From the NCBI GenBank assembly GCA_947258785.1, contig CAMYJT010000018.1, forward strand, positions 47,092-111,091: a stretch of DNA of 64,000 bases. Reading direction: 5' to 3'. This DNA comes from an uncultured Gammaproteobacteria bacterium (lineage in GTDB: Bacteria; Pseudomonadota; Gammaproteobacteria; Arenicellales; JAANXG01). Position 1 is the first letter of the stretch, and every line of letters begins with the position of its first letter. Under the pieces are notes generated by a model, which had not been told where the DNA came from, did not search any database, and worked only from the letters and a program-made list of their open reading frames with translations. Positions 46,574 to 55,136 of the stretch are shown in pieces. A program made the position numbers and the translations under genes.

Positions 46574-47818
46574 ATGCCACAGACCGAACACGGCGCCCTG
46601 TCACACCTGCGCATCCTGGATCTGAGCCGGGTCCTGGCGGGTCCCTGGGCGACGCAGCTGTTGGCGGATCTCGGCGCGGAAGTCATCAAGATCGAGCGCC
46701 CGGGGGTGGGCGACGACACGCGCTCCTGGGGGCCGCCGTATCTGCGCGACCGGGCAGGTCGCGAGACCCGGGAGTCGGCGTATTTTCTCGGCGCCAACCG
46801 CGGCAAGAAGTCCGTCGCGGTAGACATCACCCAAGCGGAAGGCCGGACCCTGATCCGGCGGCTGGCGGAGCACAGCGACGTGCTGATCGAGAACTTCAAG
46901 GTCGGCGGGTTGCGCCGCCACGGCCTGGGCTACGACGAGCTGCGCGCTGTCAATCCGCGTCTGATCTATTGTTCCATCACCGGATTCGGGCAAACCGGTC
47001 CGGCGGCGGGCATCGGCGGGTACGATTTTGTGATTCAGGCCTTGGGCGGGCTGATGAGCGTCACCGGGGAACGCGACGCGGCGCCCGGCGGTGGTCCACA
47101 GAAGGTGGGGGTCGCCATCGCCGACCTGATGACGGGCATGTATGCCGGCGTCGCAATCCTGGCGGCGCTGGAACAGCGTCATCGATCCGGACTCGGGCAG
47201 CACATCGACCTCGCGCTGCTCGACGTGCAGGTTGCGGCGCTGGCCAACCAGGCAATGAACTATCTCATTTCCGGGCAACCGCCCACGCGCAGCGGCAACG
47301 CGCACCCGAACATCGTGCCGTATCAGGTGTTTGCCTGCCGTGACGGCCACCTGGTCATTGCGGTGGGCAACGATCAACAGTTCCAACGGCTGTGCGAGGT
47401 GCTCGACTGTCCCGAGCTGGCCGACGATCCGCGGTTTGCAACCAACTCGGCGCGTGTGCGTCACCGGGACGCCCTGATCCCGATCCTGGAGCCCATTCTC
47501 CACCAGCGCAATAACCGCGCCTGGGGCGAGGTCCTGACCCGGGCGGGCGTCCCCTGCGGCCCGATCAACAGCCTCGACGAGGTGTTTGCTGACCCGCAGG
47601 TGCGCCACCGGGGGATGCGCATCGAACTTCCCCATGCGCTGTCCGGGGCCGTGCCATTGGTGGCCAATCCGATCCGGTTTTCCGGCACCCCGGTGCAATA
47701 CCGTGCGCCGCCGCCTCAGCTCGGTGAGCACACCGGGCAGGTGTTGCGCGATCTGTTGGGCGTGCCGGCGGAGGAACTGAATCGTCTGGCGCAGGCCGGG
47801 ATTATCGCTAAGGCTTAA
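46574..47818 (+). CDS. CaiB/BaiF-type CoA-transferase
   Basis: Class III CoA-transferase moving CoA between carboxylic acids. 414 residues from ATG 46574. Motifs: RILDLSRVLAGPWATQLLAD near residue 12, GADVIKIERPG-like AEVIKIERPG, SAYFLGANRGKKSVAVDIT near 75, and the catalytic Asp in IADLMTGMYAGVAILAALE near 170, with NYLISGQPPTRSGNAHPN after it. Together with gcdH it fits a glutarate/lysine breakdown module, by analogy with glutarate CoA-transferases. The exact acyl donor is unknown. Confidence 0.85.
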   Translation: MPQTEHGALSHLRILDLSRVLAGPWATQLLADLGAEVIKIERPGVGDDTRSWGPPYLRDRAGRETRESAYFLGANRGKKSVAVDITQAEGRTLIRRLAEHSDVLIENFKVGGLRRHGLGYDELRAVNPRLIYCSITGFGQTGPAAGIGGYDFVIQALGGLMSVTGERDAAPGGGPQKVGVAIADLMTGMYAGVAILAALEQRHRSGLGQHIDLALLDVQVAALANQAMNYLISGQPPTRSGNAHPNIVPYQVFACRDGHLVIAVGNDQQFQRLCEVLDCPELADDPRFATNSARVRHRDALIPILEPILHQRNNRAWGEVLTRAGVPCGPINSLDEVFADPQVRHRGMRIELPHALSGAVPLVANPIRFSGTPVQYRAPPPQLGEHTGQVLRDLLGVPAEELNRLAQAGIIAKA

Positions 47819-48003
47819 CGAGCTTTCTGGATCACAGGTGCTCCGCCGGCACAATCAACTGACACATCGCGATTTTCACGGCGCAATCAAGACCTATTGC
47901 GCTTGGCTTTAGGCCGCGTCAGCGATAAAGTAGCGATGGGAATAATCGAGCTATGGAGGGGGCCATACAAAGCTTTAGAACCCGAGTGGATTAGGAGGTT
48001 GTT

Positions 48004-49245
48004 ATGTTTGCACGACTCAAACCGTGTCTTGTACCCGTTACCGTCGCGGTCCTCGCGACGTCGCTGAGCGGGGCCGCCCACGCCAAGGTCGACGGCGATA
48101 CCATCGTCCTGGGCGCGGCCCTGTCGTTTACCGGCAAATACAAAACAAACGGCAAACACACCAAGAACGGTTACGACCTGGCCGTGAAACGGGTCAACGA
48201 AATGGGCGGCGTCAAGGTCGGCGGCAAGAGTTACAAGCTCAAGGTTGTCTACTACGACGATGAATCCACCCCCGCCCGCGGCGCCCAGCTGGTCGAGCGG
48301 CTGATCAAGCAGGACGGCGTCAAGTTCATGCTTGGCCCGTACAGCTCGGGGCTGACCAAGGCGATGGCGCCGGTGACCGAAAAGTACAAGATCCCTATGG
48401 TGGAGGGTAACGGCGCCTCCCGGTCGCTGTTCAACAAGGGCTACAAGTACCTGTTCGCGGTGCTGTCGACCTCGGAACAGTATCTGGCCGAGGCCGTGAA
48501 CCTGGCCGCGGAGCAGGCCAAGGCGGCGGGGACTAGCCCGAGCGCGATCAAGGTGGCGCTAGCGGTGGAGAACGATCCGTTCTCCCAGGACATCCGCGCC
48601 GGCGTGCTGGACGACGCCAAACGCCACGGGATGAATGTCGTGATTGACGACAAGCTGCCCAAGGAGCTGAACGACATGACCGTCACCCTGACCAAGATCA
48701 AGGCCTTGAAGCCCGACCTGCTGATCGTGTCGGGTCACTCCAAAGGCGCGGCCACGGCGGTGCGGCAGATGTCGGAACAAAAGGTAGACGTGCCGATGTT
48801 CGCCATCACCCACTGCGAGGCCGCGGACGTCGTCGGGAAGTACGGCGGGGCGGCGGACTACACCCTGTGCGCCACGCAGTGGGCTGAGACCATGACCTAC
48901 AAGGACGGGTATTTCGGCGCGGCGCCCGAGTACGCCAAGCTGTTCGAACAGACATACGGCTACGTGCCGCCGTACCAGGCCGCGGAGTCGACGGCCTCGG
49001 TGCTGGTGTGGGTGGATGCGTTGCAGCGCGCGAACTCCTTCGACACCGACAAGTTGCGTGACGCGCTGTCGGCCACCGAGATGGAGACCTTCTACGGCAA
49101 CATCAAATTCGACGAGACCGGCAAGAACATTGCCAAGCCGATGGTGCTGCGCCAGATTCAGGGCGGCCAGTACAAGGTGGTCGCACCGACCAAATGGGCG
49201 TCGGACAAGCTCATCCATCCGCGTCCGAAGTGGAGCGAGCGCTAG
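48004..49245 (+). CDS. ABC transporter substrate-binding protein, branched-chain amino-acid (LivK) type
   Basis: 413 residues; Sec signal at about 1-28 (PCLVPVTVAVLATSLSGAAHA). Mature protein starts VDGDTIVLGAALSFTGKYKT, the type I periplasmic-binding fold of the LivK/amide family, with YYDDESTPARGAQLVERLI near 82 and GPYSSGLTKAMAPV near 110. A textbook aggagg site lies 5 nt before the ATG. It heads livHMGF. The substrate may be a branched-chain amino acid, an amide or another polar compound; sequence alone does not say. The 185 nt before it hold no gene. Confidence 0.88.
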   Translation: MFARLKPCLVPVTVAVLATSLSGAAHAKVDGDTIVLGAALSFTGKYKTNGKHTKNGYDLAVKRVNEMGGVKVGGKSYKLKVVYYDDESTPARGAQLVERLIKQDGVKFMLGPYSSGLTKAMAPVTEKYKIPMVEGNGASRSLFNKGYKYLFAVLSTSEQYLAEAVNLAAEQAKAAGTSPSAIKVALAVENDPFSQDIRAGVLDDAKRHGMNVVIDDKLPKELNDMTVTLTKIKALKPDLLIVSGHSKGAATAVRQMSEQKVDVPMFAITHCEAADVVGKYGGAADYTLCATQWAETMTYKDGYFGAAPEYAKLFEQTYGYVPPYQAAESTASVLVWVDALQRANSFDTDKLRDALSATEMETFYGNIKFDETGKNIAKPMVLRQIQGGQYKVVAPTKWASDKLIHPRPKWSER

Positions 49246-49267
49246 CGCAGTCCTGTTAACCGTTTGA

Positions 49268-49291
49268 CGCCCCCGGCGAAGGCCGGGGGCG
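49268..49291 (+). promoter_or_regulatory. Stem-loop between livK and livH
   Basis: A perfect 10-bp stem CGCCCCCGGC/GCCGGGGGCG with loop GAAG, 13 nt before the livH ATG, and no T-run. It lies where the receptor gene ends and the membrane genes begin, like the hairpins in the two TRAP operons, and may protect the receptor message. Confidence 0.55.
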
Positions 49292-49304
49292 ACGGCTTAA
49301 CGCA

Positions 49305-50204
49305 ATGGGGAATCTTGAGATCCTGGTCGAGGCACCGATCTTTTCGGTGCAATTGCTGTTGGATGGCCTGCTGGTGGGTGCTATTTTTGCCCTGGCCGCG
49401 TACGGCATGGCGCTGCTGTGGGGGGTGATGAATATCATCAACATCGCCCAGGGCGACTTCGTGATCCTCGGCGGCTACGTGACCCTGACCTTGTACAACG
49501 CCGGCATACCGGCGCTGGCCGGGGTGCCCGTCGCTGCCATTGTGTTGTTCGGCGTGGGCTGGGTGATTTACCGCGTGGTCATTTTCCGGGTCGTCGACCG
49601 CGACCTGTTCATCTCGATTCTGGCCACGTTCGGCATCTCGATCCTGCTCCAGCAGCTGATGGACCAGATCTTCGGCGCCGACATCCAATCCGCCGAATCC
49701 GGTCTGGGCACGCTGTTTCTGTTTGACAACCAGGTCACCCTCGGCAAGGTCAAGTTGGTGGCGTTTGGTACCGTGCTCGTTGTCGGCGCCGCACTGGCTA
49801 TTTTTCTCAAGAAATCCCGGATGGGGCAGGCGATCCGCGCCACCTCGCAGAATGCACGGGCGGCCCGGATCATGGGCATCAACACCGATCGCGTGTACGC
49901 CATGACCTTTGCCCTCAACGCGGCGGTCTGTGGCGCCGCCGGTGCGCTGGTGGTCATGACCTGGGTGATCCAACCATTCATCGGTCTGGCCTATACCATC
50001 CGATCCTTCATGATCGTGGTGGTGGCGGGTCTTGGGAATATCGCCGGGGTGGTGGCGGCCGGTCTGGGACTGGGCGCCGCGGAGCAGTTTGCGGCGTTTT
50101 TGCTCGGCGCCGAATTCCAAATCGGCTTCGTCTTCGCCCTGCTGGTCGTCATCCTGCTGCTTCGCAACGCTGTGCTCAAGCGCAAACGCCAGGTCTTGAA
50201 ATGA
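49305..50204 (+). CDS. livH: Branched-chain amino-acid ABC permease, LivH type
   Basis: 299 residues, about eight spans. The family phrase LDGLLVGAIFALAAYGMALL near residue 15 followed by WGVMNIINIAQGDFVILGGY is typical, and the EAA-like cytoplasmic loop SRMGQAIRATSQNARAARIM near 172 contacts the ATPase. Its 3' end overlaps livM by 4 nt (ATGA). Confidence 0.92.
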   Translation: MGNLEILVEAPIFSVQLLLDGLLVGAIFALAAYGMALLWGVMNIINIAQGDFVILGGYVTLTLYNAGIPALAGVPVAAIVLFGVGWVIYRVVIFRVVDRDLFISILATFGISILLQQLMDQIFGADIQSAESGLGTLFLFDNQVTLGKVKLVAFGTVLVVGAALAIFLKKSRMGQAIRATSQNARAARIMGINTDRVYAMTFALNAAVCGAAGALVVMTWVIQPFIGLAYTIRSFMIVVVAGLGNIAGVVAAGLGLGAAEQFAAFLLGAEFQIGFVFALLVVILLLRNAVLKRKRQVLK

Positions 50205-51265
50205 ACTCCAGCACCAGGATGGTCTTGTCCGCCGCCCTGTTCATCGCCGCGCTGTTTGTGCCGCAGGTCCCGGCATTGCAACCGTACCTGACCCAGATCG
50301 CGTTTCTCTGGGTGATGATCCTGTTCGCCCTCACCTGGGACGTCCTGGGCGGTCAGATGGGTTACAACTCCTTCGGCAATATCCTGTACTTCGGTCTCGG
50401 CATGTACGCGACGGCGGTGATCCAACGGGACCTGTATTTCACGGTCGAGGAGTACGCCAATGTCGCCGGGGGGGAGCAGGCGGCGCTGACTACGGCCGAG
50501 TACCTGTTCGGGCTCGGTCTCGGCATGGGGACCGGTGCGTTGCTGGCGGTGATCGTGGCCGCGCTCCTCGGTTCCGGTATCCTGGGTCTGCGGGGGCATT
50601 ATTTCGCGATCTGCACGCTGGGGCTCGGCATCGCCGCCGGCGAGCTCGCCAGCGGCTGGGACTACATCGGCGCCGGGTCGGGTCTGGTGACGCCGCTGCT
50701 GCCGGACGCGCTGGGTGAGCGAGGCCCCTTCTTTTACTATGTGTTTCTGATCCTTGCGGTGATTGCCTTTCTAGTGCTGCGGCGCCTGTACGCCGGTCAG
50801 TTCGGGCTGGCGATCAACGCGATCCGGGACGACGAGGACAAAGCGGAGGCCTTGGGACTGCACACCACCCGCTACAAGACGGTTGCGTGGTGCGTCTCGG
50901 CGTTCTTTCTGGCCCTTACCGGCGGGGCGTTCGGAAACCTGGTGATCTTCATCGATCCCACCGACGTCGCGTTCGCCGGCCCCACCTTCGGGGTGTGGAT
51001 GGTGCTGATGGCAATTCTGGGCGGCAAGGGCACGCTGTGGGGGCCGGTGATCGGGGCGACGGTGTTCCACGTCACTCAGGAGTTGTTCTGGACCTACCTG
51101 TTCGGCTGGCAGCGTGTCGCCCTCGGTTTGTTGATCGTGGTGGTGGTGGTGTTCTTTCCACTGGGCATCGTCGGGTGGATGCGCGAGCGCTGGCCCAAAC
51201 GGTTTGGTGAGGTGGTGGACGCGGAGGCGCGCAAGGCCCAGATATCGCTGGAGGGCGAATCGTGA
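50201..51265 (+). CDS. livM: Branched-chain amino-acid ABC permease, LivM type
   Basis: 354 residues. Spans through about residue 320, with LTWDVLGGQMGYNSFGNILY near 47 and the ATPase-contact block GQFGLAINAIRDDEDKAEAL near 205. The N-terminal half has an unusual insert around RDLYFTVEEYANVAGGEQAA. Overlaps livH at the start and livG at the end by 4 nt each. Confidence 0.92.
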   Translation: MNSSTRMVLSAALFIAALFVPQVPALQPYLTQIAFLWVMILFALTWDVLGGQMGYNSFGNILYFGLGMYATAVIQRDLYFTVEEYANVAGGEQAALTTAEYLFGLGLGMGTGALLAVIVAALLGSGILGLRGHYFAICTLGLGIAAGELASGWDYIGAGSGLVTPLLPDALGERGPFFYYVFLILAVIAFLVLRRLYAGQFGLAINAIRDDEDKAEALGLHTTRYKTVAWCVSAFFLALTGGAFGNLVIFIDPTDVAFAGPTFGVWMVLMAILGGKGTLWGPVIGATVFHVTQELFWTYLFGWQRVALGLLIVVVVVFFPLGIVGWMRERWPKRFGEVVDAEARKAQISLEGES

Positions 51266-52005
51266 CCGATCTGCTGAAGATCGATCGTGTCTGCAAGTCC
51301 TTCGGCGGTGTCGTTGCAAACGACGCAGTCAGCCTGTCGGTCCCGGAGGGCGCCATCATCGGCCTGATCGGGCCGAACGGCTCGGGCAAGACCACCTTGT
51401 TCAATTCCATTGTCGGGTATCACCCCATCGACAGCGGCTCGATCCGCTTTCGGGGAGAGGAATTGTCGGCTCTGCGCACCGCGGAGATCGCGCGGCTGGG
51501 GCTGCTGCGTACCTTTCAACAGACGCGCATCTTCGGCAAGATGAACTGCGTGCAGAATATGCAGATCAGCGTGCCCCATGTCGGCGACAGCTTCATGACG
51601 ATGTGGCGGAGGTTTCCACCTGAGGTCACCGAGCGGGCCGAGAGCCTGTTGAAGTTTGTCGGTCTCTACGCCAAGCGTCAGCTGCGCGCCGAAGACCTCT
51701 CGTTCGGGCAGCAGAAACTGCTCGAATTTGCGATGGCGCTGATGAACGAGCCCAAGGCACTGCTGCTCGACGAACCCACCGCCGGCATTAATCCGACCTT
51801 GATCAACGGACTCATCGATCGGCTGAAGCGCGCCCATGCCGAGTTCGGAATTACGCTCTTCGTGATCGAGCACAATATGCGGGTGATCATGAATCTGGCC
51901 GAGTACATCTACTGTCTGGCCCACGGCGAGTTGCTGGCCAATGGGACACCCGAGCAGATCCAGAACGACCAGCGGGTTATCGAGGCCTACCTGGGGGGGC
52001 ACTGA
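51262..52005 (+). CDS. livG: Branched-chain amino-acid ABC ATPase, LivG type
   Basis: 247 residues. Walker A GPNGSGKTTLFN near residue 36, ABC signature LSFGQQKLLEFAMAL near 150 (L-S-F-G-Q in place of LSGGQ), Walker B ALLLDEPTAGINPTL near 171 and switch His in VIEHNMRVIM near 206. The ATP-binding subunit, coupled at both ends; its TGA shares bases with the livF ATG. Confidence 0.93.
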   Translation: MTDLLKIDRVCKSFGGVVANDAVSLSVPEGAIIGLIGPNGSGKTTLFNSIVGYHPIDSGSIRFRGEELSALRTAEIARLGLLRTFQQTRIFGKMNCVQNMQISVPHVGDSFMTMWRRFPPEVTERAESLLKFVGLYAKRQLRAEDLSFGQQKLLEFAMALMNEPKALLLDEPTAGINPTLINGLIDRLKRAHAEFGITLFVIEHNMRVIMNLAEYIYCLAHGELLANGTPEQIQNDQRVIEAYLGGH

Positions 52006-52880
52006 TGGCCGAATCGGGGAAGGACGGGACCGGAGACAGAATCCATGGCCACGGTGTGGGCACCGTCGACACGGTGTTATCGGTCGATGAAGTCGAGCGA
52101 GAGGCCAGTTCTCGGTCCGGCGACCGCCCGTCGGCGCAGCGGCTGGCGGCGCTGGTGGACGGTGAGCCGCTGCTCACCATCGAGGGACTCAATGCCGGCT
52201 ACGGCAAGATGCAGATCCTGCACGACGTGCATCTGCGGGTCGCCAAAGGGCAATCGTTGTGCCTGATCGGGCCCAACGGCGCCGGCAAGTCCACGATTCT
52301 GCACTCGATCTACGGATTTACCAACATCATCAGCGGATCGATTCGGATCCAGGACACCGACATCACCGCGTTCAGTCCCAACCAGAAACTCAAGGAAGCG
52401 GGGATCGCCTACATCCTGCAGGACAACTCGGTGTTTCCTGACATGACCGTCGAGGAAAACCTGTGGATGGGTGGCTATCTCATGGACGATCAGGAACAGG
52501 CCAGGGCGATGGCCGATAAGATCTTCACTAAATACGATCGGCTGGCGCAGCGGCGGCGGCAGCCGGCACGGGTACTGTCCGGGGGTGAGCGCCGGCTGTT
52601 GGAGATCTCCCGGGCGCTGGTCATGGACCCGGAGATCCTGCTCGTCGATGAGCCCTCCATCGGCCTCGAGCCCCGCTTTATCAACATGGTGTTCGAGATC
52701 CTGGACGATCTGCAGCATGGCGAGGGTAAGACCATCGTTATGGTCGAGCAGAACGCCAAGAAGGGCCTCGAGTTCTGCGACATCGGTTACGTGCTGGTGT
52801 CCGGCGAGATCGCCATGGCCGACAAAGGCGACGCCCTGCTCGCCGACCCCGAGGTCGGGCGATTGTTCCTCGGCGGTTGA
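52005..52880 (+). CDS. livF: Branched-chain amino-acid ABC ATPase, LivF type, with N-terminal extension
   Basis: 291 residues. Walker A GPNGAGKSTILH near residue 88, signature VLSGGERRLLEISRALVMDP near 188, Walker B ILLVDEPSIGLEP near 210, switch His replaced by Gln in MVEQNAKKGLEF near 246. The first 50 residues are a charged, Gly/Ser-rich extension absent from ordinary LivF of about 235 residues. ATG 52005 overlaps the livG stop (TGATG), which supports it; GTG 52155 would remove the extension. The longer form is annotated. Confidence 0.88.
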   Translation: MAESGKDGTGDRIHGHGVGTVDTVLSVDEVEREASSRSGDRPSAQRLAALVDGEPLLTIEGLNAGYGKMQILHDVHLRVAKGQSLCLIGPNGAGKSTILHSIYGFTNIISGSIRIQDTDITAFSPNQKLKEAGIAYILQDNSVFPDMTVEENLWMGGYLMDDQEQARAMADKIFTKYDRLAQRRRQPARVLSGGERRLLEISRALVMDPEILLVDEPSIGLEPRFINMVFEILDDLQHGEGKTIVMVEQNAKKGLEFCDIGYVLVSGEIAMADKGDALLADPEVGRLFLGG

Positions 52881-52903
52881 CGATTGACGATTCGTTTCGA
52901 ACA

Positions 52904-52937
52904 ATGGGGTCGGAGTCCCTGCTCCGGCCCCATTTTT
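52904..52937 (+). terminator. REP-like palindrome, copy 2, acting as terminator of the liv operon
   Basis: ATGGGGTCGGAG, loop of 4 nt, CTCCGGCCCCAT, then TTTTT: a 12-bp stem with one G-U pair and a T-run, ending 24 nt after livF starts its 3' flank. It is the sister of the element at 25516-25552 in the opposite orientation (shared ATGGGGTC-R-GAG and CTC-Y-GGCCCCAT). Confidence 0.65.
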
Positions 52938-52995
52938 GTGTGTGGATCCAGCCACAATACCGCCACCGCTTGACTGTAAAGAGGACGCCGTAACG

Positions 52996-54060
52996 ATGAG
53001 TGAAGCGCATTACAACATTGCCGTGATACCCGGCGACGGCATCGGCCGGGAGGTGGTGCCCGAAGGCATCCGGGTCCTCGAGCGCGCCGGCGCGCGGTTC
53101 GGCATCGACTTCGACTGGTCGGAATTCCCGTGGAGTTGCGAGACTTATGCGAAGACCGGCCGCATGATGCCGGAGGACGGCCTGAGCCGACTCGAAGCGA
53201 TGGACGCGATTTTTCTGGGCGCGGTGGGTTTTCCCGGCGTCCCGGACCACGTCTCGTTGTGGGGGCTGTTGATACCCATCCGGCGCCACATGCGGCAGTA
53301 CGTCAACCTGCGTCCCGTCCGGCTGCTCGCGGGTGTCGAGTCGCCGCTGCGCGGGCGCACTGCCGCCGACATCGATTTTGTCGTCGTGCGCGAGAACAAC
53401 GAGGGTGAGTATTCGGAGATCGGCGGGCGCCTGTACGAGGGCACCGATGCGGAGATGGTCGTGCAGGAGAGCGTCTTCACCCGGCGGGGGGTGGACCGGG
53501 TGCTGCGTTACGCATTCGCGCTGGCCGGCCGGCGTGCGGCCCGGCACGTGACCTCGGCCACAAAATCCAACGGCATCATGCACACCATGCCGTATTGGGA
53601 CGAACGCTTTGCGGCGGTCGCCGCCGACTATCCCGACATCCGCACCGACCAATATCACATCGACATCCTCGCGGCGCAGTTCGTGATGCATCCCAATTGG
53701 TTCGACGTGGTGGTCGGCAGCAACCTGTTCGGCGACATCCTGTCCGATCTGGGACCGGCGGTGGCCGGCACCATCGGCATCGCCCCGGCGGCCAACATCA
53801 ACCCGGACCGGGAACGCCCGAGCATGTTCGAACCGGTGCACGGGTCCGCCCCGGATATCGCCGGCCAAGGCATCGCCAATCCAATCGGTCAGATCTGGTC
53901 CGGGGCGATGATGCTGGATCATTTGGGGCACCCGGATGCGGCGGCGGCCATCGAACGCGCCATCGAATCCGCGCTCGCCGAGCCGGGTGTGCACACGCCG
54001 GATCTCGGCGGCCGGGCGTCCACCGCAGATCTCGGTGCGGCCATCGCGGATGCGCTCTGA
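52996..54060 (+). CDS. Tartrate/D-malate dehydrogenase family (isopropylmalate-dehydrogenase-like)
   Basis: NAD-dependent decarboxylating beta-hydroxyacid dehydrogenase. 354 residues from ATG 52996. Motifs: YNIAVIPGDGIGREVVPEGI near residue 6, RPVRLLAGVESPL near 104, VVRENNEGEYSEIGG near 133, LFGDILSDLGPAVAGTIGIA near 242 and MFEPVHGSAPDIAGQG near 275. PWSCETYAKTGRMMP and the E-N-N-E-G-E-Y-S signature match tartrate dehydrogenase TtuC and D-malate dehydrogenase DmlA. Not leuB, which would sit with leuCD. Oxidises tartrate or malate to feed the C2/C3 acid pool. Confidence 0.85.
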   Translation: MSEAHYNIAVIPGDGIGREVVPEGIRVLERAGARFGIDFDWSEFPWSCETYAKTGRMMPEDGLSRLEAMDAIFLGAVGFPGVPDHVSLWGLLIPIRRHMRQYVNLRPVRLLAGVESPLRGRTAADIDFVVVRENNEGEYSEIGGRLYEGTDAEMVVQESVFTRRGVDRVLRYAFALAGRRAARHVTSATKSNGIMHTMPYWDERFAAVAADYPDIRTDQYHIDILAAQFVMHPNWFDVVVGSNLFGDILSDLGPAVAGTIGIAPAANINPDRERPSMFEPVHGSAPDIAGQGIANPIGQIWSGAMMLDHLGHPDAAAAIERAIESALAEPGVHTPDLGGRASTADLGAAIADAL

Positions 54061-54113
54061 GACACGGTGCCGCAGACACCGGCGGCGGACGCGCGATTCG
54101 GGCTAGCCCGCCC

Positions 54114-54785
54114 GTGTCTGGCGACATCACCAAGGGGATCAAGGCCGGCAGCTCGGCGGCCCCCACCTTCGTCGCCATCTTTATCGGTGTCGGCATCGCC
54201 GCCGGGGTGGCCGGCGTTCCGGCACTCGCCGCCGTGTACTCCACCCTGGCAGTCTTCGCCGCCCCCGCGCAGTTCGCGATGTTCGATGTCGCGGTCCAGG
54301 AAGGCGTTCTGCTGCAGGTCGTGTCCGTGGCGGTACTGGTGAATCTGCGGTTCTTCGTCATGAGCCTGACCTTGACGAATTTCTTTCCCCACGTCCCCCG
54401 CAGTCGGCTCGTGTTCTGGGCACAGTTCGTCAGCGCCTCCTCGTATCTGCTGACCTTCTTCGAGTCGCGCCGGCAGTCGTCCGTCGACCTGTTCGACTTT
54501 TTCCGGGGTGTGGTGATCATGACCTTTCTGGCCGCGCTGGTGGGGACGGTGGTCGGCATCTCGATCGGCGCCGGTTTGCCGGCGTTGTTCGCCTTCGGCG
54601 CCACGCTGTTTCTACCGATCTACTTTTCATTGTTGCTGCTGGGCGAGACCAAGGGCCGCTTCGAGTTGTTGGCGGTGTTGATCGGCTTGCTGCTGACGCC
54701 GCCGCTGGAGCTGTTGCTGCCCGGTTGGGGCCTGTTCATCGCCGCCATCGGCGCCGGTGCGGTGATCGCGGTGGTGGAGCGATGA
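54114..54785 (+). CDS. azlC: AzlC-family branched-chain amino-acid exporter, large subunit
   Basis: 223 residues from GTG 54114. N-terminal GIKAGSSAAPTFVAIFIGVG and the AVFAAPAQFAMFDVAVQEG block near residue 50 (family: hydrophobic-A-S/P-A-Q-F) are AzlC-type; about six spans. Exports branched-chain amino acids when they accumulate. It is followed by azlD with an ATGA overlap. Confidence 0.85.
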   Translation: MSGDITKGIKAGSSAAPTFVAIFIGVGIAAGVAGVPALAAVYSTLAVFAAPAQFAMFDVAVQEGVLLQVVSVAVLVNLRFFVMSLTLTNFFPHVPRSRLVFWAQFVSASSYLLTFFESRRQSSVDLFDFFRGVVIMTFLAALVGTVVGISIGAGLPALFAFGATLFLPIYFSLLLLGETKGRFELLAVLIGLLLTPPLELLLPGWGLFIAAIGAGAVIAVVER

Positions 54786-55114
54786 CCAACCTGGAGTGGC
54801 TGCTGGCGACCACCGGGGCCGCGGCGGGTACCTACGTCCTGCGCGCCGCGCCGTTTTTGTGGGCGCCGCTGCGCAGGGCAGGTCAGCGATACGTCCGCTT
54901 TCTCACTTACGTCTCGTTCGCCATTGCGGCCGGCATCGTGTCCAAGGCCCTGACCCTGGACGCCGGGCGCTTGGCGCTGGGACCGGAAATATACATCAAG
55001 CTGATCGGGCTGGCCGTGGCGCTGGGCTGCTATCGCTGGTTGCGCAATATTCCCCTGGCGCTGTTCGCCGGGGCGGGCTGTGCGGTTGCAGCCAAGTGGT
55101 TGGCGGGCTTGTGA
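54782..55114 (+). CDS. azlD: AzlD-family small exporter subunit
   Basis: 110 residues with three to four spans, TNLEWLLATTGAAAGTYVLR then FAIAAGIVSKALTLDAGRLA. Partner of AzlC; starts in the azlC stop codon. It ends 3 nt before a solo MITE end. Confidence 0.82.
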   Translation: MTNLEWLLATTGAAAGTYVLRAAPFLWAPLRRAGQRYVRFLTYVSFAIAAGIVSKALTLDAGRLALGPEIYIKLIGLAVALGCYRWLRNIPLALFAGAGCAVAAKWLAGL

Positions 55115-55117
55115 ACC

Positions 55118-55136
55118 GGTGCAATATGCAGGCTAG
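55118..55136 (-). mobile_element. Solo terminal repeat of the MITE
   Basis: On the minus strand these 19 bases, CTAGCCTGCATATTGCACC, are identical to the end of the 40929-41145 element. Here only one end remains. Its TAG is the stop codon of the peroxiredoxin gene on the minus strand, exactly as at 40.9 kb. Confidence 0.65.
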
